This document shows, in pieces, positions 11,031 to 23,153 of a stretch of DNA of 64,000 nucleotides. The notes under the pieces were generated by a model. That model had not been told where the DNA came from, ran no database searches, and saw only the letters and a program-made list of their open reading frames with translations. Position numbers and translations under genes: made by a program. The first letter of the stretch is position 1, and each line of letters begins with the position of its first letter. The stretch comes from Macrolepiota albuminosa (taxonomy: Eukaryota; Basidiomycota; Agaricomycetes; Agaricales; Agaricaceae), in contig JAMWFC010000028.1 in NCBI GenBank assembly GCA_027475525.1, positions 484,831 through 548,830 of the forward strand, given 5' to 3'.

Positions 11031-11185
11031 TTTTTTTTATCTTTTTTTTTAGAGGAGCGTTACCTTGTTTGTTAGCTATTTGCAACTAACAACTTTGCCC
11101 TTTGGGGTTAGTTCTCATAGCCCGCTAGTTTACAGACAGTCCATCTGTTTTAAGGCGTCCACCCTGAGAAAATGCTTTACGCACA
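11031..11185 (-). mobile_element. LINE 3' end fragment, 5'-truncated
   Basis: The sequence is the reverse complement of the 3' untranslated end of the LINE at 14833-23140 (compare 22960-23122). Shared pieces include GTTAGTTGCAAATAGCTA, AACTAGCGGGCTATGAGAAC and GTGTGCGTAAAGCATTT when read on the minus strand. A T-run at 11031-11051 is the minus-strand poly(A) tail. Only about 135 bp of element remain, which is typical of early-terminated target-primed reverse transcription. Confidence 0.85.
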
Positions 11186-11349
11186 CTTCTAGTATGGTAA
11201 TTCTCTTATTTTCTTACTCTTATATATAATGGTTAGATCATGCATATAAAGTTGAAAGTTCAAAATTCGATATTCCGACCTAATGACGTGTTGTGATGTT
11301 GTCTTTTGACCAATCTCTCTATACACCATATCCTTGTAGTAAGCCCTTG

Positions 11350-11422
11350 CTGTAGTTCAGTGGAATATTTATAAATTGATATTCTATATTGTGCACAAGC
11401 GGCGGGTTCGACTCCTCTGTAG
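11350..11422 (+). repeat. tRNA-like module with A and B boxes
   Basis: TAGTTCAGTGG (about 11355) matches box A and GGTTCGACTCC (about 11407) matches box B of pol III promoters, with near tRNA-like spacing. The T-arm stem does not pair and no good acceptor stem is found, so this is a tRNA-derived repeat or a tRNA pseudogene rather than a working tRNA. Confidence 0.4.
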
Positions 11423-12293
11423 TGTATCATGGTATTCCTTTGACCATTCTTGTTTTCAAACTATTACATAAGTGCTCATCCCCACAAACAATTACATAAT
11501 GATTTTATTATTATTATTATTGTATATAGTCATCATCATTATTTGTAATACATACATCTCTTTCTTTCATCCTTGTTTTTTCTTAAAATTTTTGATTTCA
11601 AACTATCTTACCGCTAGCTTGCTCATAGGTCATGTTACTGCACAACTCTGGAAATGCTATATCCTCGTCGCTTCTTCTGCTATAACGAACTGGTACCGTC
11701 AGTCTATGTTGTCGTGTACTCACTCAACGGACACCTACTGGAGGCAAACACTATCAATCACTGTGGTTCAACTTGGTACTTATTACTACTCGTTGCGAGC
11801 TAGAATGTTTCGATAGGTAAAATTCTGGCAATTAGTACAATGTAAGTACGACTTCAGCCTGTTCAATCTATGGATCTATGCAGCTTGAAACAAATCTTTT
11901 CTGCGAATGCGACCATGGAAAAACCGTTGTATTACTCGAACAACTATGCAATGAAGCCTTATATATACCAACCTGCTAAAACAACCAAGATGTTTAGTGA
12001 CATTAAGTATGACTTTAGTGAACACTCACTCACTTATACGAAAATAACTGTACATGGTCAATATTTCCTCTCAACATCACTTCATATATGTTTACTTTTT
12101 TTTTGGTGTATAACGTTAAACAACGTCTTCACACAATATCCATGTCTGAACTTCCACATGTTGATGATATATAGTGTTGGCACCCGTGCACGTCTCTCTA
12201 CTCCTTCTATGGAAGACAAATGAGAAAAATTGCAGACGTTGGGTTCACCATTGTCACTAGACGGTACCTCAACGTTTTAAGTGGTTATAACAT

Positions 12294-12447
12294 TAAAAAT
12301 CTAGTATTTTGGTGAGTTTTTCTATTTTACTTTATATTAGTGCTTTTTTTTACATATTGTATCTTTCTAATAAAAATCTAGTATTTTGGTGAGTTTTTCT
12401 ATTTTACTTTATATTAGTGCTTTTTTTTACATATTGTATCTTTCTAA
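12294..12447. repeat. 77-bp tandem duplication (site 5)
   Basis: Identical copies 12294-12370 and 12371-12447, starting TAAAAATCTAGTATTTTGG. Confidence 0.97.
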
Positions 12448-13068
12448 TGTCAGCTCTTATACCCATCATGACCTGTGCATGCGACACCTCACCCTCAAAG
12501 GATTCGATATGAACCAACAATTAGTTGCCGCCTTTTACGTACATCATAGCGACGACAATTGATATCTTGACAAAGCGTTCACTTACACATATTTGGGCGA
12601 TTTATACAGCTAGATGGCAGAAAATATTATCGTCAAGCACGTCGTTCTCAACCACGTAACTCAACACCATATTTTCAACACAACTTCGAAAATCATTGTA
12701 AGTCTTCATTTTACTCTTCAAGTTTACTTCGAACTCATTTTATTACGAGTGCACATATGTTACAACACAAAATAATAACAATACATCAATAGGTAGTATT
12801 ACTTTCTTTTCGTAGATAAGTTAACTTTCATGTTTTTCACGATTACAATCCACTATATGTTTTTTTCAAACAGATTTTATTTTATTTATTTACTTATTTA
12901 TTTATTTATTTTATTATATAGTAATATAATATATTATGTATATCGTATCGTACCACTCAATGTATGTATCATATCATATCATTTATCATGATCATATCTA
13001 TTCATAAATTACTGTAATAACTATATATAATAATAATAAAGTAATAAAGAAAATAAAGAATGAAGAGA

Positions 13069-13222
13069 AGAGTACATACATACAATAAATAAAATTAATA
13101 AAATACAAGTAATAAAAGAAAAAGGAACATGTAAGAGTCGGGGACAGAGTACATACATACAATAAATAAAATTAATAAAATACAAGTAATAAAAGAAAAA
13201 GGAACATGTAAGAGTCAGGGAC
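13069..13222. repeat. 77-bp tandem duplication (site 6)
   Basis: Copies 13069-13145 and 13146-13222 with one difference near the end (GTCGGGG against GTCAGGG), again G to A. Confidence 0.97.
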
Positions 13223-13363
13223 CGGCGCACACATATGCCGCTACAATAATAATATTTTAAGTCATAGCAACCCATGCACTGGTCACCGACTCTTATTATA
13301 TTTCTCTTTCTTTTATTATCAATTATTTATGTCTTACATATGATGATCATTAATAATAAATTT

Positions 13364-13401
13364 ATTACATAAGTGTTTGTCCAGACAAACACTTATGTAA
13401 T
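13364..13401. repeat. Perfect palindrome, 18-bp arms
   Basis: ATTACATAAGTGTTTGTC, two bases, then its exact reverse complement. It could form a cruciform or be two abutting transposon ends. Confidence 0.9.
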
Positions 13402-13796
13402 CATTTGAGAACAGGTCTGCAGTGACTGTAATTTTCCTACACAGAATGATAAAAAATTTAAAAAAAAACTAATCTTGAAAGTTATAAAAATACAATAAAT
13501 TTTTCGAGAAGACTCAAAAATTGAGAGAGCCTATTGCACATTAAAATGTGCAAAAAGAGTTGCTAATCCCAACAGGCAAAAGTTCAGAGTTATACACAAA
13601 GAAAAAGCACAGATTCAGATCAGGTTCTATTGAATGATACTGTAGCCAAATTGCAAGATGCTGATTTTGAACCAAATAACAGACAGTCAGACTCTGACTA
13701 GGAGAATGAACTTCAAGATTATTGGGGTACCTATACACTGTTTGTTGCAGTCAGCAAGTCTGTGTAACACTTCTAGAGGATTGAACCAACAACTTC

Positions 13797-13860
13797 AGGA
13801 AAACTGGAACTAGCAGGGCTTGAACCTGCATTGCATGTTACCATTACACCATAGTCCCAT
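13797..13860 (-). repeat. tRNA-derived sequence lacking an anticodon arm
   Basis: Read on the minus strand, GGGACTA and TAGTTCC form a near-perfect acceptor stem. TGGTGTAATGG is a good box A and D arm, and GCAGG-TTCAAGC-CCTGC is a perfect T arm with box B. The anticodon arm and variable loop are missing (only about 13 nt lie between D and T arms), so it cannot be a functional tRNA. A second box-B-like GGTTCAATCC follows about 30 nt downstream. A tRNA-derived SINE head is the best reading. Confidence 0.5.
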
Positions 13861-14006
13861 GTTACTACTTGCTTTTTCTTGTCAACTAGTACTATTCTAG
13901 CTCTGGTCAATAGGAGCTTAAGCATAACTCCGGGCTTTAACTAAGGTATATTGACACACCCTTACAGTCTGTGAATGAAGGGAAGACACATACAATGAGA
14001 AATTCC

Positions 14007-14160
14007 TGAGCTTGGATAAGGAAATTTTAGGCTTAGCCATAACACTTTTTTGCATTGGATCAGAGAGTCTATATTATAAAAAGTGAGCTTGGATAAGGAA
14101 ATTTTAGGCTTAGCCATAACACTTTTTTGCATTGGATCAGAGAGTCTATATTATAAAAAG
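14007..14160. repeat. 77-bp tandem duplication (site 7)
   Basis: Identical copies 14007-14083 and 14084-14160, starting TGAGCTTGGATAAGG. Confidence 0.97.
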
Positions 14161-14343
14161 AGCGGCTTCCATCACAATCAGTTTGTATAGACATATTAGA
14201 CCTTGTGATGTGAGGGTCAGTCATCTTTGTCTCAGGAAGTTCTTTATCTGTTGGCTCTGCAGCCATTTGATCTATCCTATTGTCTGGTTGTTTAGTTATG
14301 TGGTCCCACTTTACAAAAGGGGTGTTTAGTATGTTTTTTGCTT

Positions 14344-14497
14344 TATTTACACACAGGTGGGGGTGAAATTTCATTTGGTATTTTACATATAATGTACAGC
14401 CAGACTACATATTATATTACTATTTACACACAGGTGGGGGTGAAATTTCATTTGGTATTTTACATATAATGTACAGCCAGACTACATATTATATTAC
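14344..14497. repeat. 77-bp tandem duplication (site 8)
   Basis: Identical copies 14344-14420 and 14421-14497, starting TATTTACACACAGG. Confidence 0.97.
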
Positions 14498-14624
14498 TGG
14501 ATAGCTGTATATAGGCATAGGAGGAAGAGAGAGAGAAGACTTATATATATATAGAAAATAAACTTGATACTTTCTATATGTCTGTTGGTATAGTATTATT
14601 ATTATTTATGACAAAAATAGCTGC

Positions 14625-14832
14625 TGAATAGCAGTAAGATATGGTAACAAAACAGACAAGTTTAAAGTCTTGTTGATAAAGTCATCGATGATCATTTTTG
14701 AAAAAAGTAAGCGAGACAAAATATACTAATAAGGAACTTAATAGAAACTTCTAGAGCATTCTAGAACATCACGTGATCTGCAACAAACTTGTGAGGAACT
14801 GAGACATTCAAGCTTGTAAGAAACCCTTTCTC
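14625..14832 (+). repeat. Dispersed repeat R, copy 2
   Basis: Similar to 10800-10975 (see that entry). The complete LINE is inserted at its right-hand end. Confidence 0.6.
14818..14832. repeat. Target-site duplication of the LINE, left copy
   Basis: AAGAAACCCTTTCTC occurs here and again at 23139-23153, directly after the poly(A) tail. A 15-bp duplication is in the usual range for target-primed reverse transcription. The first A residues of the right copy merge with the tail. Confidence 0.9.
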
Positions 14833-15780
14833 AAAAGGGGCTCCTTGTTCCAAACCACCACCATGGTCGGAGTTCAAACTGCAAAACAAGCGGATGAACA
14901 AATCCCATAAATTCTTGAGCATGCCTGCATGCAATGACGGAATAGGAACACAATAAAAGTCTTTTAACAACTAAGAAGAGACACCCCCCCCCCAACACTA
15001 AGACACACTACCATAATGAAGGCACACAAGAATGAGATCTGCACTGAACACGACACATGCTCAGGGAAAACCGGAAACAATAACCCCAAACTTGGCTGAG
15101 AACCCAACAACGCGTAAACCGCACAAACAGCAGAGCACCCCTCTAACGCTGGACTTGGATCACCCCAGCCAGGAGCTGGAAACACCCCCGAGACAAAACA
15201 ATAACCATAGCCCTGGCTGAGACCCTAATCGAAGTTCCATATCACTACCTTAGTCAGAGTGAGAACTCTCCCCCCCCATGAAATGACTCCTGAATAAATG
15301 AGTGAAACATGTAAGGACCCGTGGAGGACCTCCCACCACCTCAACTAAAGACACCTTGACGGCACACAAATAAGTCACCAGGAAAGCCCAGCGGATGGAG
15401 AACAAAACAAGTATCTAAAACAACAAAAGGACACCCTAAGCGAGACAATGGACCACTTAAGACGAATAAATTGCACATGGTGAACGGGCCACACCCGGCC
15501 GCACAATGTGGCCCAGAGGTTTAGTCCAGGCTAAATTGCCCAGATAGTAAGGAAATGACCTAATAGAAATAAACGACAAAAGTCAGTGAATAGAAACATA
15601 AGAAAAAGGAAAGAACATACTAATCTTGGAGGACGGAAGGCAGAAACGCTAAATACCAAAGCAGCACAACGTGAGCACCCGGAAGCGAGGAGGATGGAAA
15701 GTCAAATTAAGACTAAAACCCCCTGAAAGACCAGTATAAAACCTGGGCACAGTGATTGTGTAAAAACCATCCAACGCACA
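14833..15780 (+). other. LINE 5' untranslated leader
   Basis: About 950 bp without a long frame, relatively GC-rich and rich in C and A runs (C-run near 14985-14993). Full-length Tad-like LINEs carry an internal promoter in such a leader; no specific promoter motif was identified. Confidence 0.6.
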
Positions 15781-17193
15781 ATGGAACCAAGTTCACTAAA
15801 AAGAAAAGCCACGAGAGAAGCAACCAGGTCACCCAGACCCAAAACACCTGAGGCGAAGGAATCTACCACAATGATCCAACAAAATGGCAATGAACCCACG
15901 ACTCCGAACGTCAATAGCCAACCCCAGATGCAACTACAAACTCAAAGCGACTATATATTTAAAACCCCCCAAGCATGCAGCAGAGACCAGAGGGAGGACA
16001 GTGCGATGGAGGAGGACGAAGGAATAAAGTGGGATGGTATCCTGAGAGAAGAAAGCGCAGCAACTGGGCAGAATAGAAACGGAAGCACACTGATGGTACA
16101 CAGGGACCACCCAGATGAGAATACCAGAACTACCAATACCCCACAGAATAACCAAGAAACAGCGTTAGCAACCGACGCAACCATGGGCCAGGAACCACGC
16201 AGGGACCAGCCCGAGAGAAACCCAAATGACCAAGACAACAACAACCCCCCCTACACGACCTATGACCAGTCAATGTTAACTCCAATCCCCCAAGGGGGGT
16301 ACCCAGAAGTCCACGGCTAGACAGGCTTGAATGTCTTTACGGGGATGGAACTAGATGTAGTCCATGAATGGAAAACGGATGGAGTCTGCAAATGCTTTAT
16401 CTACCCCCTGGATGCAGGTACTGAAACCAACAGATCCATAATGGCAGATAAATTCCAGGCTACCATAACGAGACTTTTTGGAACACAGGAGGTACAAGTG
16501 GGGGAACCAATTGGCACCCACAACAGAGCCAACAGACCCCCCTGGCTCTACATCACGGCAGCACCTCTGGAAGTAGCACAAGCCTTAGTGCAGAGAGGTG
16601 TGTGGTCAACCACAAATGCGACATTCATAGCAATACCATTCTCCCCCCAACTAACGTCATATGCATTCACTCTGGCAAACTTTCGAGTCCCAGCAAACAA
16701 GGAGGGGGGCAGAAAAATCGCAAACCTAGTATGTAAAGCCATGAAAGACAGCCAGAAACTTTTAGACTTCTTATCCCAACACTTCCCAGAAGACGCAAAC
16801 GACTTTGAGGCAATAAGCCCTGCAGAAATACTCTTCCACCATGCCAACACAGTTAAAGCAGTGCTCCTTACGATCACACGCCCCAAAAATGCAGGCTCAG
16901 AGGTATTATGGAACATCCACATTCAACCAGCATCCCAAGACATAGCCACCCACAATGAGTGGATCATGCTTCTGAAAGGGCTGAGGTACTACATCCCTTA
17001 CATGTCAGTCGGAGCGATACGAACTTTCAAGTGCATGAGGTGCAAGAGCATGGACCACCCGGCAGGACTGTGCCCATTTCCAAAGATTCCAGAGTGGCTG
17101 GGTCCGAAGGGCGAGTACCCGCAACGACATATCAAAGAACCAAGGATGGGACAAACATTAACTAACAATAGGGGAACCGGTTTCAGAGGGTGA
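15781..17193 (+). pseudogene. LINE ORF1 (gag-like, CCHC knuckle), one in-frame stop
   Basis: Nucleic-acid-binding ORF1 protein that would package LINE RNA. A single frame runs from ATG 15781 to 17193, interrupted once by TAG at 16318-16320. The first 180 residues are polar and low-complexity (Pro, Gln, Asn, Thr). The second part is globular and ends with a perfect CX2CX4HX4C zinc knuckle at 17032-17073 (CMRCKSMDHPAGLC). The frame after the stop resumes directly, so the split is one nonsense change and not two genes. Downstream, to about 17660, the sequence has many stops in all frames and may be the eroded C-terminus of ORF1. Confidence 0.85.
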
Positions 17194-17661
17194 GAAAGAG
17201 GAGGTCCCATCTAAAAACATAACATTCGCTAGTAGTAACATAAATAAAAAACCCTACAATGATGCACCATAAGCATGGGAGCATAAGAAAATACAAAATA
17301 AATCTACTACACAACGGAGCAGGGTCCAGCCTGTAACCAAAAATGGAGTCAGTAGGAACTCCAAGTGGGAGGACAACAGTAACCTAGTGAACGTTGTCTG
17401 AAGCCTCTGGGGCCCACATCTACTGCTTGAACAGGAAAGCCCCAGTGGTAGGGGAGTCATCCACAAATGCTGGCCTGTTTAGGCCTCCTGAGGCGTGTTG
17501 TTATAGACAAAGTTGCAAACATTCCCTCCTTAAGCTGGACATAAGAATGGGGATGAAGCAGACAGTGTGGCCATGGAGAATAGGACTCAGCAAAGGTGGT
17601 ACCTATGGGCCGGAAAGCCCACCAGTACCCCAGCAAATGATCGTGTACCGGGGAACAAATA

Positions 17662-20600
17662 ATGATCGCTACTACAAACCAGGAACAGGGGAGTTACGGG
17701 ATTTCCAACCTGGACGCAAACCCTTCTTGGGTAGGAAGAGGAAATAGCAATGATGGGCTGGTAAATCCGAGAGTACCCTACCCAAACACATCCGAAGGAC
17801 CACCCCCTCCAGTGCCGGAAAAAGATGAGGAAATGCCGGAAAGGAGGAATAAGGAGGTCTGCAGGAGAACCCCAACACCATGGAAAACCAATAACAAAGG
17901 AACCACCAATTTGGTGGAACAGGACTCAACTGAAAGCAAAACTCCAACACAAAACCCCCCACTCGGGATGGAGCCAATACTAGATGACGAAGGGCTCCTG
18001 GGACATGGACCCAAAAACAATACCAAAGATGAAACACCAGAGACACGCACTTGGGCAAGGACAGAAGTTACCAGAACAAAGAAGAGAATACACAAGAACA
18101 CAAGGGCAAACATCAAAATAGGATCACTGAACATCCAAGGCTGAGGAGCAACGACCATTTATGACCCCAACCATAAATGGAACAAAGTGAATCAACTCAT
18201 GAAGGAGCACAAACTGAGCATACTGGCACTCCAGGAGACGCACCTAAGCACCACCCAATCAAACAAACTGAACAAAAGTCTAAAAAACATGGCAGTGTTC
18301 ACCTCATTGGACCCAACACAACCCAACTCAAAAGGAGTAGCATTTGCAGTGAATAAGGAACTCACAAACTGGAAAGACATAAAGACGACAGAGATAGTAC
18401 CAGGTAGAGTCCTCCTAATGAGAATCCCCTGGCATGCCAATAAAGTCCTAAACATACTAAATGTTTATGCCCCAAACGGCCCCGCAGAGAACAGCGACCT
18501 GTGGAAAACACTGAGAGAAACATGGTGTGAGAGCACATCAAGCTTACCCTTCTCAGACATTGTACTGGGGGACTTCAACACTGTCGAAGACGCAATAGAC
18601 AGGTTGCCTAGCCACAGAGACAACAAGACAACTACCATAAGCCTAGCGGATATGCTGTCAAGCTTCCAATTAGTCGATGGATGGAGAGAAGCTTACCCAG
18701 GAGTCAAAGGATTCACACATATCCAGAAATCGACAGGCTCTGCAGCATGGCTAGATAGAATATACACAACCCATAGCATAGTAAATAATGCAGCCAACTG
18801 GGAGATCCAGGAAATGGCAATACCAACTAACCACAAACTAGTAACGATACACATAGAGAATTATGGAGACCCTTTCATAGGAAAGGGTAGATGGCCCTGG
18901 CCAATGCACCTGCTAAACAACCGAAAACTCATACAACAAATTAAAGTAAGGGCAAAAGCTACCCAAGACGCAATAGAGTCAAATAAAAGTGCATTGGCAA
19001 ACAACGCCTGGGGAACCACGAGGAATAAAATACAAAATAAATGGCAGGAACTGAAAGAAGACATAGCGAATCTAGCGAAAGAAAGATCCAAGCAAATAGT
19101 TACCCCAATAGAAAAAAGAATAAGAGAGCTAGAACTGGCAGTAAAACACACCATGAGCAATGAAACCTTGAACGAGGAAGAGAAAATGAGGATGAGCAGT
19201 ATACTTGGCAAAGAAATAAAAAGGAATGTGATACTGAAATATGAGAAAGATAAGAGAGCAACCCAAGCAAACATGCATGAGTACTCAGAAACAATATGTT
19301 GCCAGTGGATAAACCAGAACAAAGAAAAAAGACTGAGAGACATTATAAGGAGGTTGCAACGGAGAAGAATAGACAAGCACACAAGTAATACCAATTCCTT
19401 TGCAACAAGAACAGAGGAAATGGCCAAAATAGCCAAGGAATATCACAATGAAATTCAAGAAGAGGGGTTAACAAAAAACAAAACAAGACAGAGGGAGGAC
19501 ATAGAAGCCGCCCTAGATACAATAACAATAAGAGTCCCCCAAGACCAGAAAGCCAAACTAGCAAAAAGGCTTACCCTAGAACAAATTGAAACCGCACTAG
19601 TAGCCCAACCCAGCAGGAAAGCTGCAGGTCCCAACTGTATCCCAGTAGAACTATACAAAATACTATGCAATCGAAGTAACAAAAGAAAGAAGAAGGGGGA
19701 AACAGGATTCAACATGACCAGAACCCTAAAACTCGTTTTCGAAGACATCAAAAAGAATGGGTTAGAGGAAGGCACCAACTTTACAAAAGGGTGGATGTGC
19801 CCTCTATACAAGAAGAACGATAGGGCAGATATAGCAAACTACAGGCCAATAACAATATTGAATTCAGACTATAAAACGCTCACTAGAGCCCTTCAGGACA
19901 AACTCTCCGGGGCCGCACAAAGCATCATACATGAAAACCAAGCAGGTTTCATGAAAGGCCACAGTATCTTTAACCAAGTTAAAACAGTAAAATTGATGCT
20001 TGACTATGCAAAGGAAACAAATAAGGATGGAGTCATTGTCGCACTAGACCAAGAAAAGGCCTATGACAAGATAGTGCACGACTATCTGTGGAAAGTACTG
20101 GAGAAGTACAATTTCCCACACAATTTCATAAAGACTGTTAAAACACTATACAAAAGTGCCGAAACTACTATAATGGTAAATGGTGTGATGAGCGAACCAT
20201 TCAAAGTCAAAAGAGAAGTATGCCAAGGAGACCCGCTCTTATGCCTACTGTTCAATATAGCCATCGAACCCCTAGCAACTGCACTCCAAAACTCAGACAT
20301 AAAAGGATTTAAAGTAGACAGCTTGGAAGAGAGACTGGTGACACTCCTTTTTGCTGATGATACAACTGTATTCCTGTCCAAAGAAGATGGTTTCAACAAA
20401 CTCAAGGAGATACTAGACAAATGGTGCAATGCATCAGGAGCGAAGTTTAACATTAAAAAAACCGAAGTTATACCAATAGGCACAGCAGTGTATAGGAGAA
20501 GAGAGAGAGAGAAACAAAGAGTACACCCAGAGGATGTAGGAAATGAAATACCCATAGGAATAAGAATAGCTGAAGAAGGCGAAATGATACAAATCCTGGG

Positions 20601-22953
20601 CTCCTGGGTAGGAAACGGAATAGAACAGTGTAACCCATGGGGACCCACCCTAGCAAAAGTTGACAAAATGCTTGAACAATGGGGAAAACTGGACCCATCA
20701 ATGAAGGGACGCTGCCACATAATAAACATGTATGTGGGAGGCCTCATGTTCTACCTTGCAAAGGTACAAGGCATGCTGAAGGACATAGAACTGAGACTAG
20801 AAAAGAAAATATGTCAGTTCATGTGGAATAATTCCACACCGAGAGTCAAAATGGAAATGTTATTTAGCCCAATCAAAGAAGGTGGTAGAAGCCTACTAGA
20901 TATAGCAAGTCGTAATGAGGTGATACACCTCTCATGGCTGAGAGATTACATGAGGCTGGGGAAGCACAGACCAATATGGGCATACATAGCAGACAAACTA
21001 ATAAGACAAAATGCCAGAGCAGCAGATAAGATCGAAAACTCACTGGACAGAGCAAACCAAGTACTGCAGACATGGAAAGCCAAGACAAAGGGCTCCACGT
21101 CTTTGCTGAAAGACATCAGGGACATGCTTAATGCAGGAACAAGAAATGGAGTAGCGGTATGGGCCCACAACCTATCGGACAAGGCCAAAATGGGGATGCC
21201 ATTCTGGCACCACCCAGGCCTGCAAAAGGAAACAAAAAATAAAATCAATGGCAAAAAGTCAAGACACCTGAGACAGATACATAAAATATCAACTGTTGGG
21301 GACGCCTGTATGATGCTCTTATGAGTAGCAGAAAGGGAACACAAAAACAATGACTTTTGTTGGTGTGACTACTGCACAAGGGATGCAATGACAGGTGTGC
21401 TTCCCCAAATACGTGCACTCAGCTCACAGGAAGACAAATACTGAGCTTAAACTATGAGTGGAGACCTGGAGCAAAGCCCCAACAAAGCACTAACCCAATA
21501 AGGCCCACAGATGAAGGCGTAATACAATTCCAGAGGGGTAAAAAGATACAGGACCTAAGTGAAGCAGTACGAGTATTCATGGAAGCAAATACCGAAACAA
21601 CCCCAACTATAACTGAACTAGAGGAGGCAGAAGGCCCGCATAACATGACAGTAGTATACACGGACGGCTCATGCATCAGAAATGGAGATGACGATGCGGA
21701 AGCAGGTAGTGGTATCTGGTTCGGAAGCAGTGACACAAGAAATGCTGGAGCGAAAGTGCCCGGGCTGAAACAATCCAATCAGACAGGGAAGATATATGCC
21801 GTACAACTAGCGGCCACAACCATGATGGAAGGTATCCTCCACATAAAGAGTGACTCATGATATACTATTGAAGGATTAATGAAACACATTAAAGTCATGG
21901 GACGACATAGGCTGGATTGGGGTAAAAAACGGCCCAAGGCTAAGAGCAGCAAGGGACAGAATAGAAAAGAGATCTGGCCCGACATGGTTTGAGTGGGTCA
22001 AGGGGCACAACAGAGAGGAAGGGAATGAAAGGGCAGATGAACTAGCTAAAGAAGGTGCTGAAGGTCAAAGGGCTACTCAACCCGACGACGTCTTTGGGGC
22101 AGGTTGATGGCCCAATGGAGCAAAACTGATAATAGCAATGCAGTCTCTGCTATATAGAGGAGTCCGATTAAGAAAATCAAGCACATATCAGGAACGTAAC
22201 ACGACAAGGGAGAACCTCAATAGAATAAAACAAGCAATATATAACTCAACAGGAACAAACCTAACGGACGACAAAATATGGCGTTCAATTCATCAAAAAG
22301 ACTTCTCTAGAAGAGCCAGAGAATTTCTGTGGAGGTGCATGCATGGAGTATACAAAGTTGGGAACTACTGGGCAAACATCCCAGGATATGAAGAAAGAAC
22401 GTCATGTGTAGTATGCAATACTGAAGACTCAATGGAACACATATTACTACACTGTAAAGCCCCAGGCCAGAGAGAAGTCTGGTGGGTGGTAGCGGAGTGG
22501 TGGAGCATGAAGGGTGTTGTATGGGATAAACCAGACATGGGAGACATCCTGGGCTGTGGAGCGACCCGTCAAAGAAGTCCGACAGGCAGGATCAAGAGAG
22601 GAGCCTCGAGACTCCATAGGTTGCTAACGATAGAAGCTGTGACCACAATATGGGCATTAAAATGCAAGAGGGTAATAGAATTGGAGAACAGACCAAACAA
22701 GACCCTCACAGGTAGGGCAGTCACAAAAACACTCTGGAAGAAGGTGAACGACAGACTGAACCTAGATCGCCTTCTCTCAACAAGAGGGGGCAATATTAAG
22801 TACAATAAAAACAGACATCTAGTGAAGGAAACGTGGAAAGGCCTGCTAGAAAACGAGAGCGACTTGCCAACGAACTGGCCAAGGCAAGCTGAGGTTTTAG
22901 TGGGTATACGTGACCCAGGAATCCCGGGGGAAGCCTTACCCCCCGATGGATGA
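17662..22953 (+). pseudogene. LINE ORF2 (endonuclease-RT-RNase H), mutated
   Basis: The polyprotein nicks target DNA and copies LINE RNA. Counting from 18187: endonuclease motifs LQETH (residues 15-19), GDFN (128-131) and WLDR (188-191), but TNHKLV (214-219) where S/T-D-H is expected. RT motifs are KAAGPNCIPVEL, YRPITILN, ALDQEKAYDK (619-628) and the catalytic FADD (722-725). RNase H VVYTDGS and GSGIWFG lie at about 21650-21730 in another frame. Its second acidic residue is Lys (TGKIYAVQLA for the usual GEIYA); the last part is ERADELA near 22028. The C-terminal zinc-binding part holds CVVC...H...C (about 22408-22452). In-frame stops are TGA at 18142, 21322, 21856 and 22105. The frame shifts between 21325 and 21890. 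The main open stretch is 18187-21324 (1045 codons). Confidence 0.9.
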
Positions 22954-23153
22954 ACACGGACTCCCACACTACTCCATACCAGGAGTGTGCGTAAAGCATT
23001 TCCTCAGGGTGGACGCCTCGAAAACAGACAGACCGTCTGTAAACTAGCGGGCTATGAGAACTAACCCCGGGCGAAGTTGTTAGTTGCAAATAGCTACCAA
23101 AGATGGTAATGCTCCTCCAAAAAAAAAAAAAAAAAAAAAAGAAACCCTTTCTC

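Larger units (their letters stand above)
11465..13401. mobile_element. Candidate element with 18-bp terminal inverted repeats
   Basis: The left end ATTACATAAGTGCTCATC (11465-11482) and the right end GACAAACACTTATGTAAT (13384-13401) are inverted copies with three mismatches. The right end is itself part of a perfect palindrome (13364-13401). Related ends occur at window positions 1-60. No transposase is seen between the ends; the interior holds short open frames (for example 11472-11816, 11870-12223) without known domains. It could be a non-autonomous DNA element or a chance pairing of two small elements. Confidence 0.35.
14833..23140 (+). mobile_element. Complete Tad1-type LINE, about 8.3 kb
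   Basis: A non-LTR retrotransposon with a 5' leader (14833-15780), ORF1 with a CCHC knuckle, ORF2 with AP endonuclease, reverse transcriptase, RNase H and a C-terminal zinc-binding region, a 3' leader and a poly(A) run at 23119-23140. It is flanked by a 15-bp target-site duplication. The element spans its full structure but is not active: ORF1 carries a TAG, ORF2 several TGA codons and a local frameshift, and two catalytic acidic residues are changed. None of the 77-bp duplications falls inside it. Confidence 0.92.

Noticed and set aside
11350..11422. A functional tRNA gene
   Set aside because: A and B boxes are good but T stem and acceptor stem do not pair.
15781..16320. A separate 179-codon gene upstream of LINE ORF1
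   Set aside because: It is in the same frame as the CCHC-bearing part and separated by one TAG only.
18861..19436. Long minus-strand open frames under the LINE ORF2 and similar ones under gypsy genes
   Set aside because: They are shadows of the real frames, hydrophobic and without motifs.
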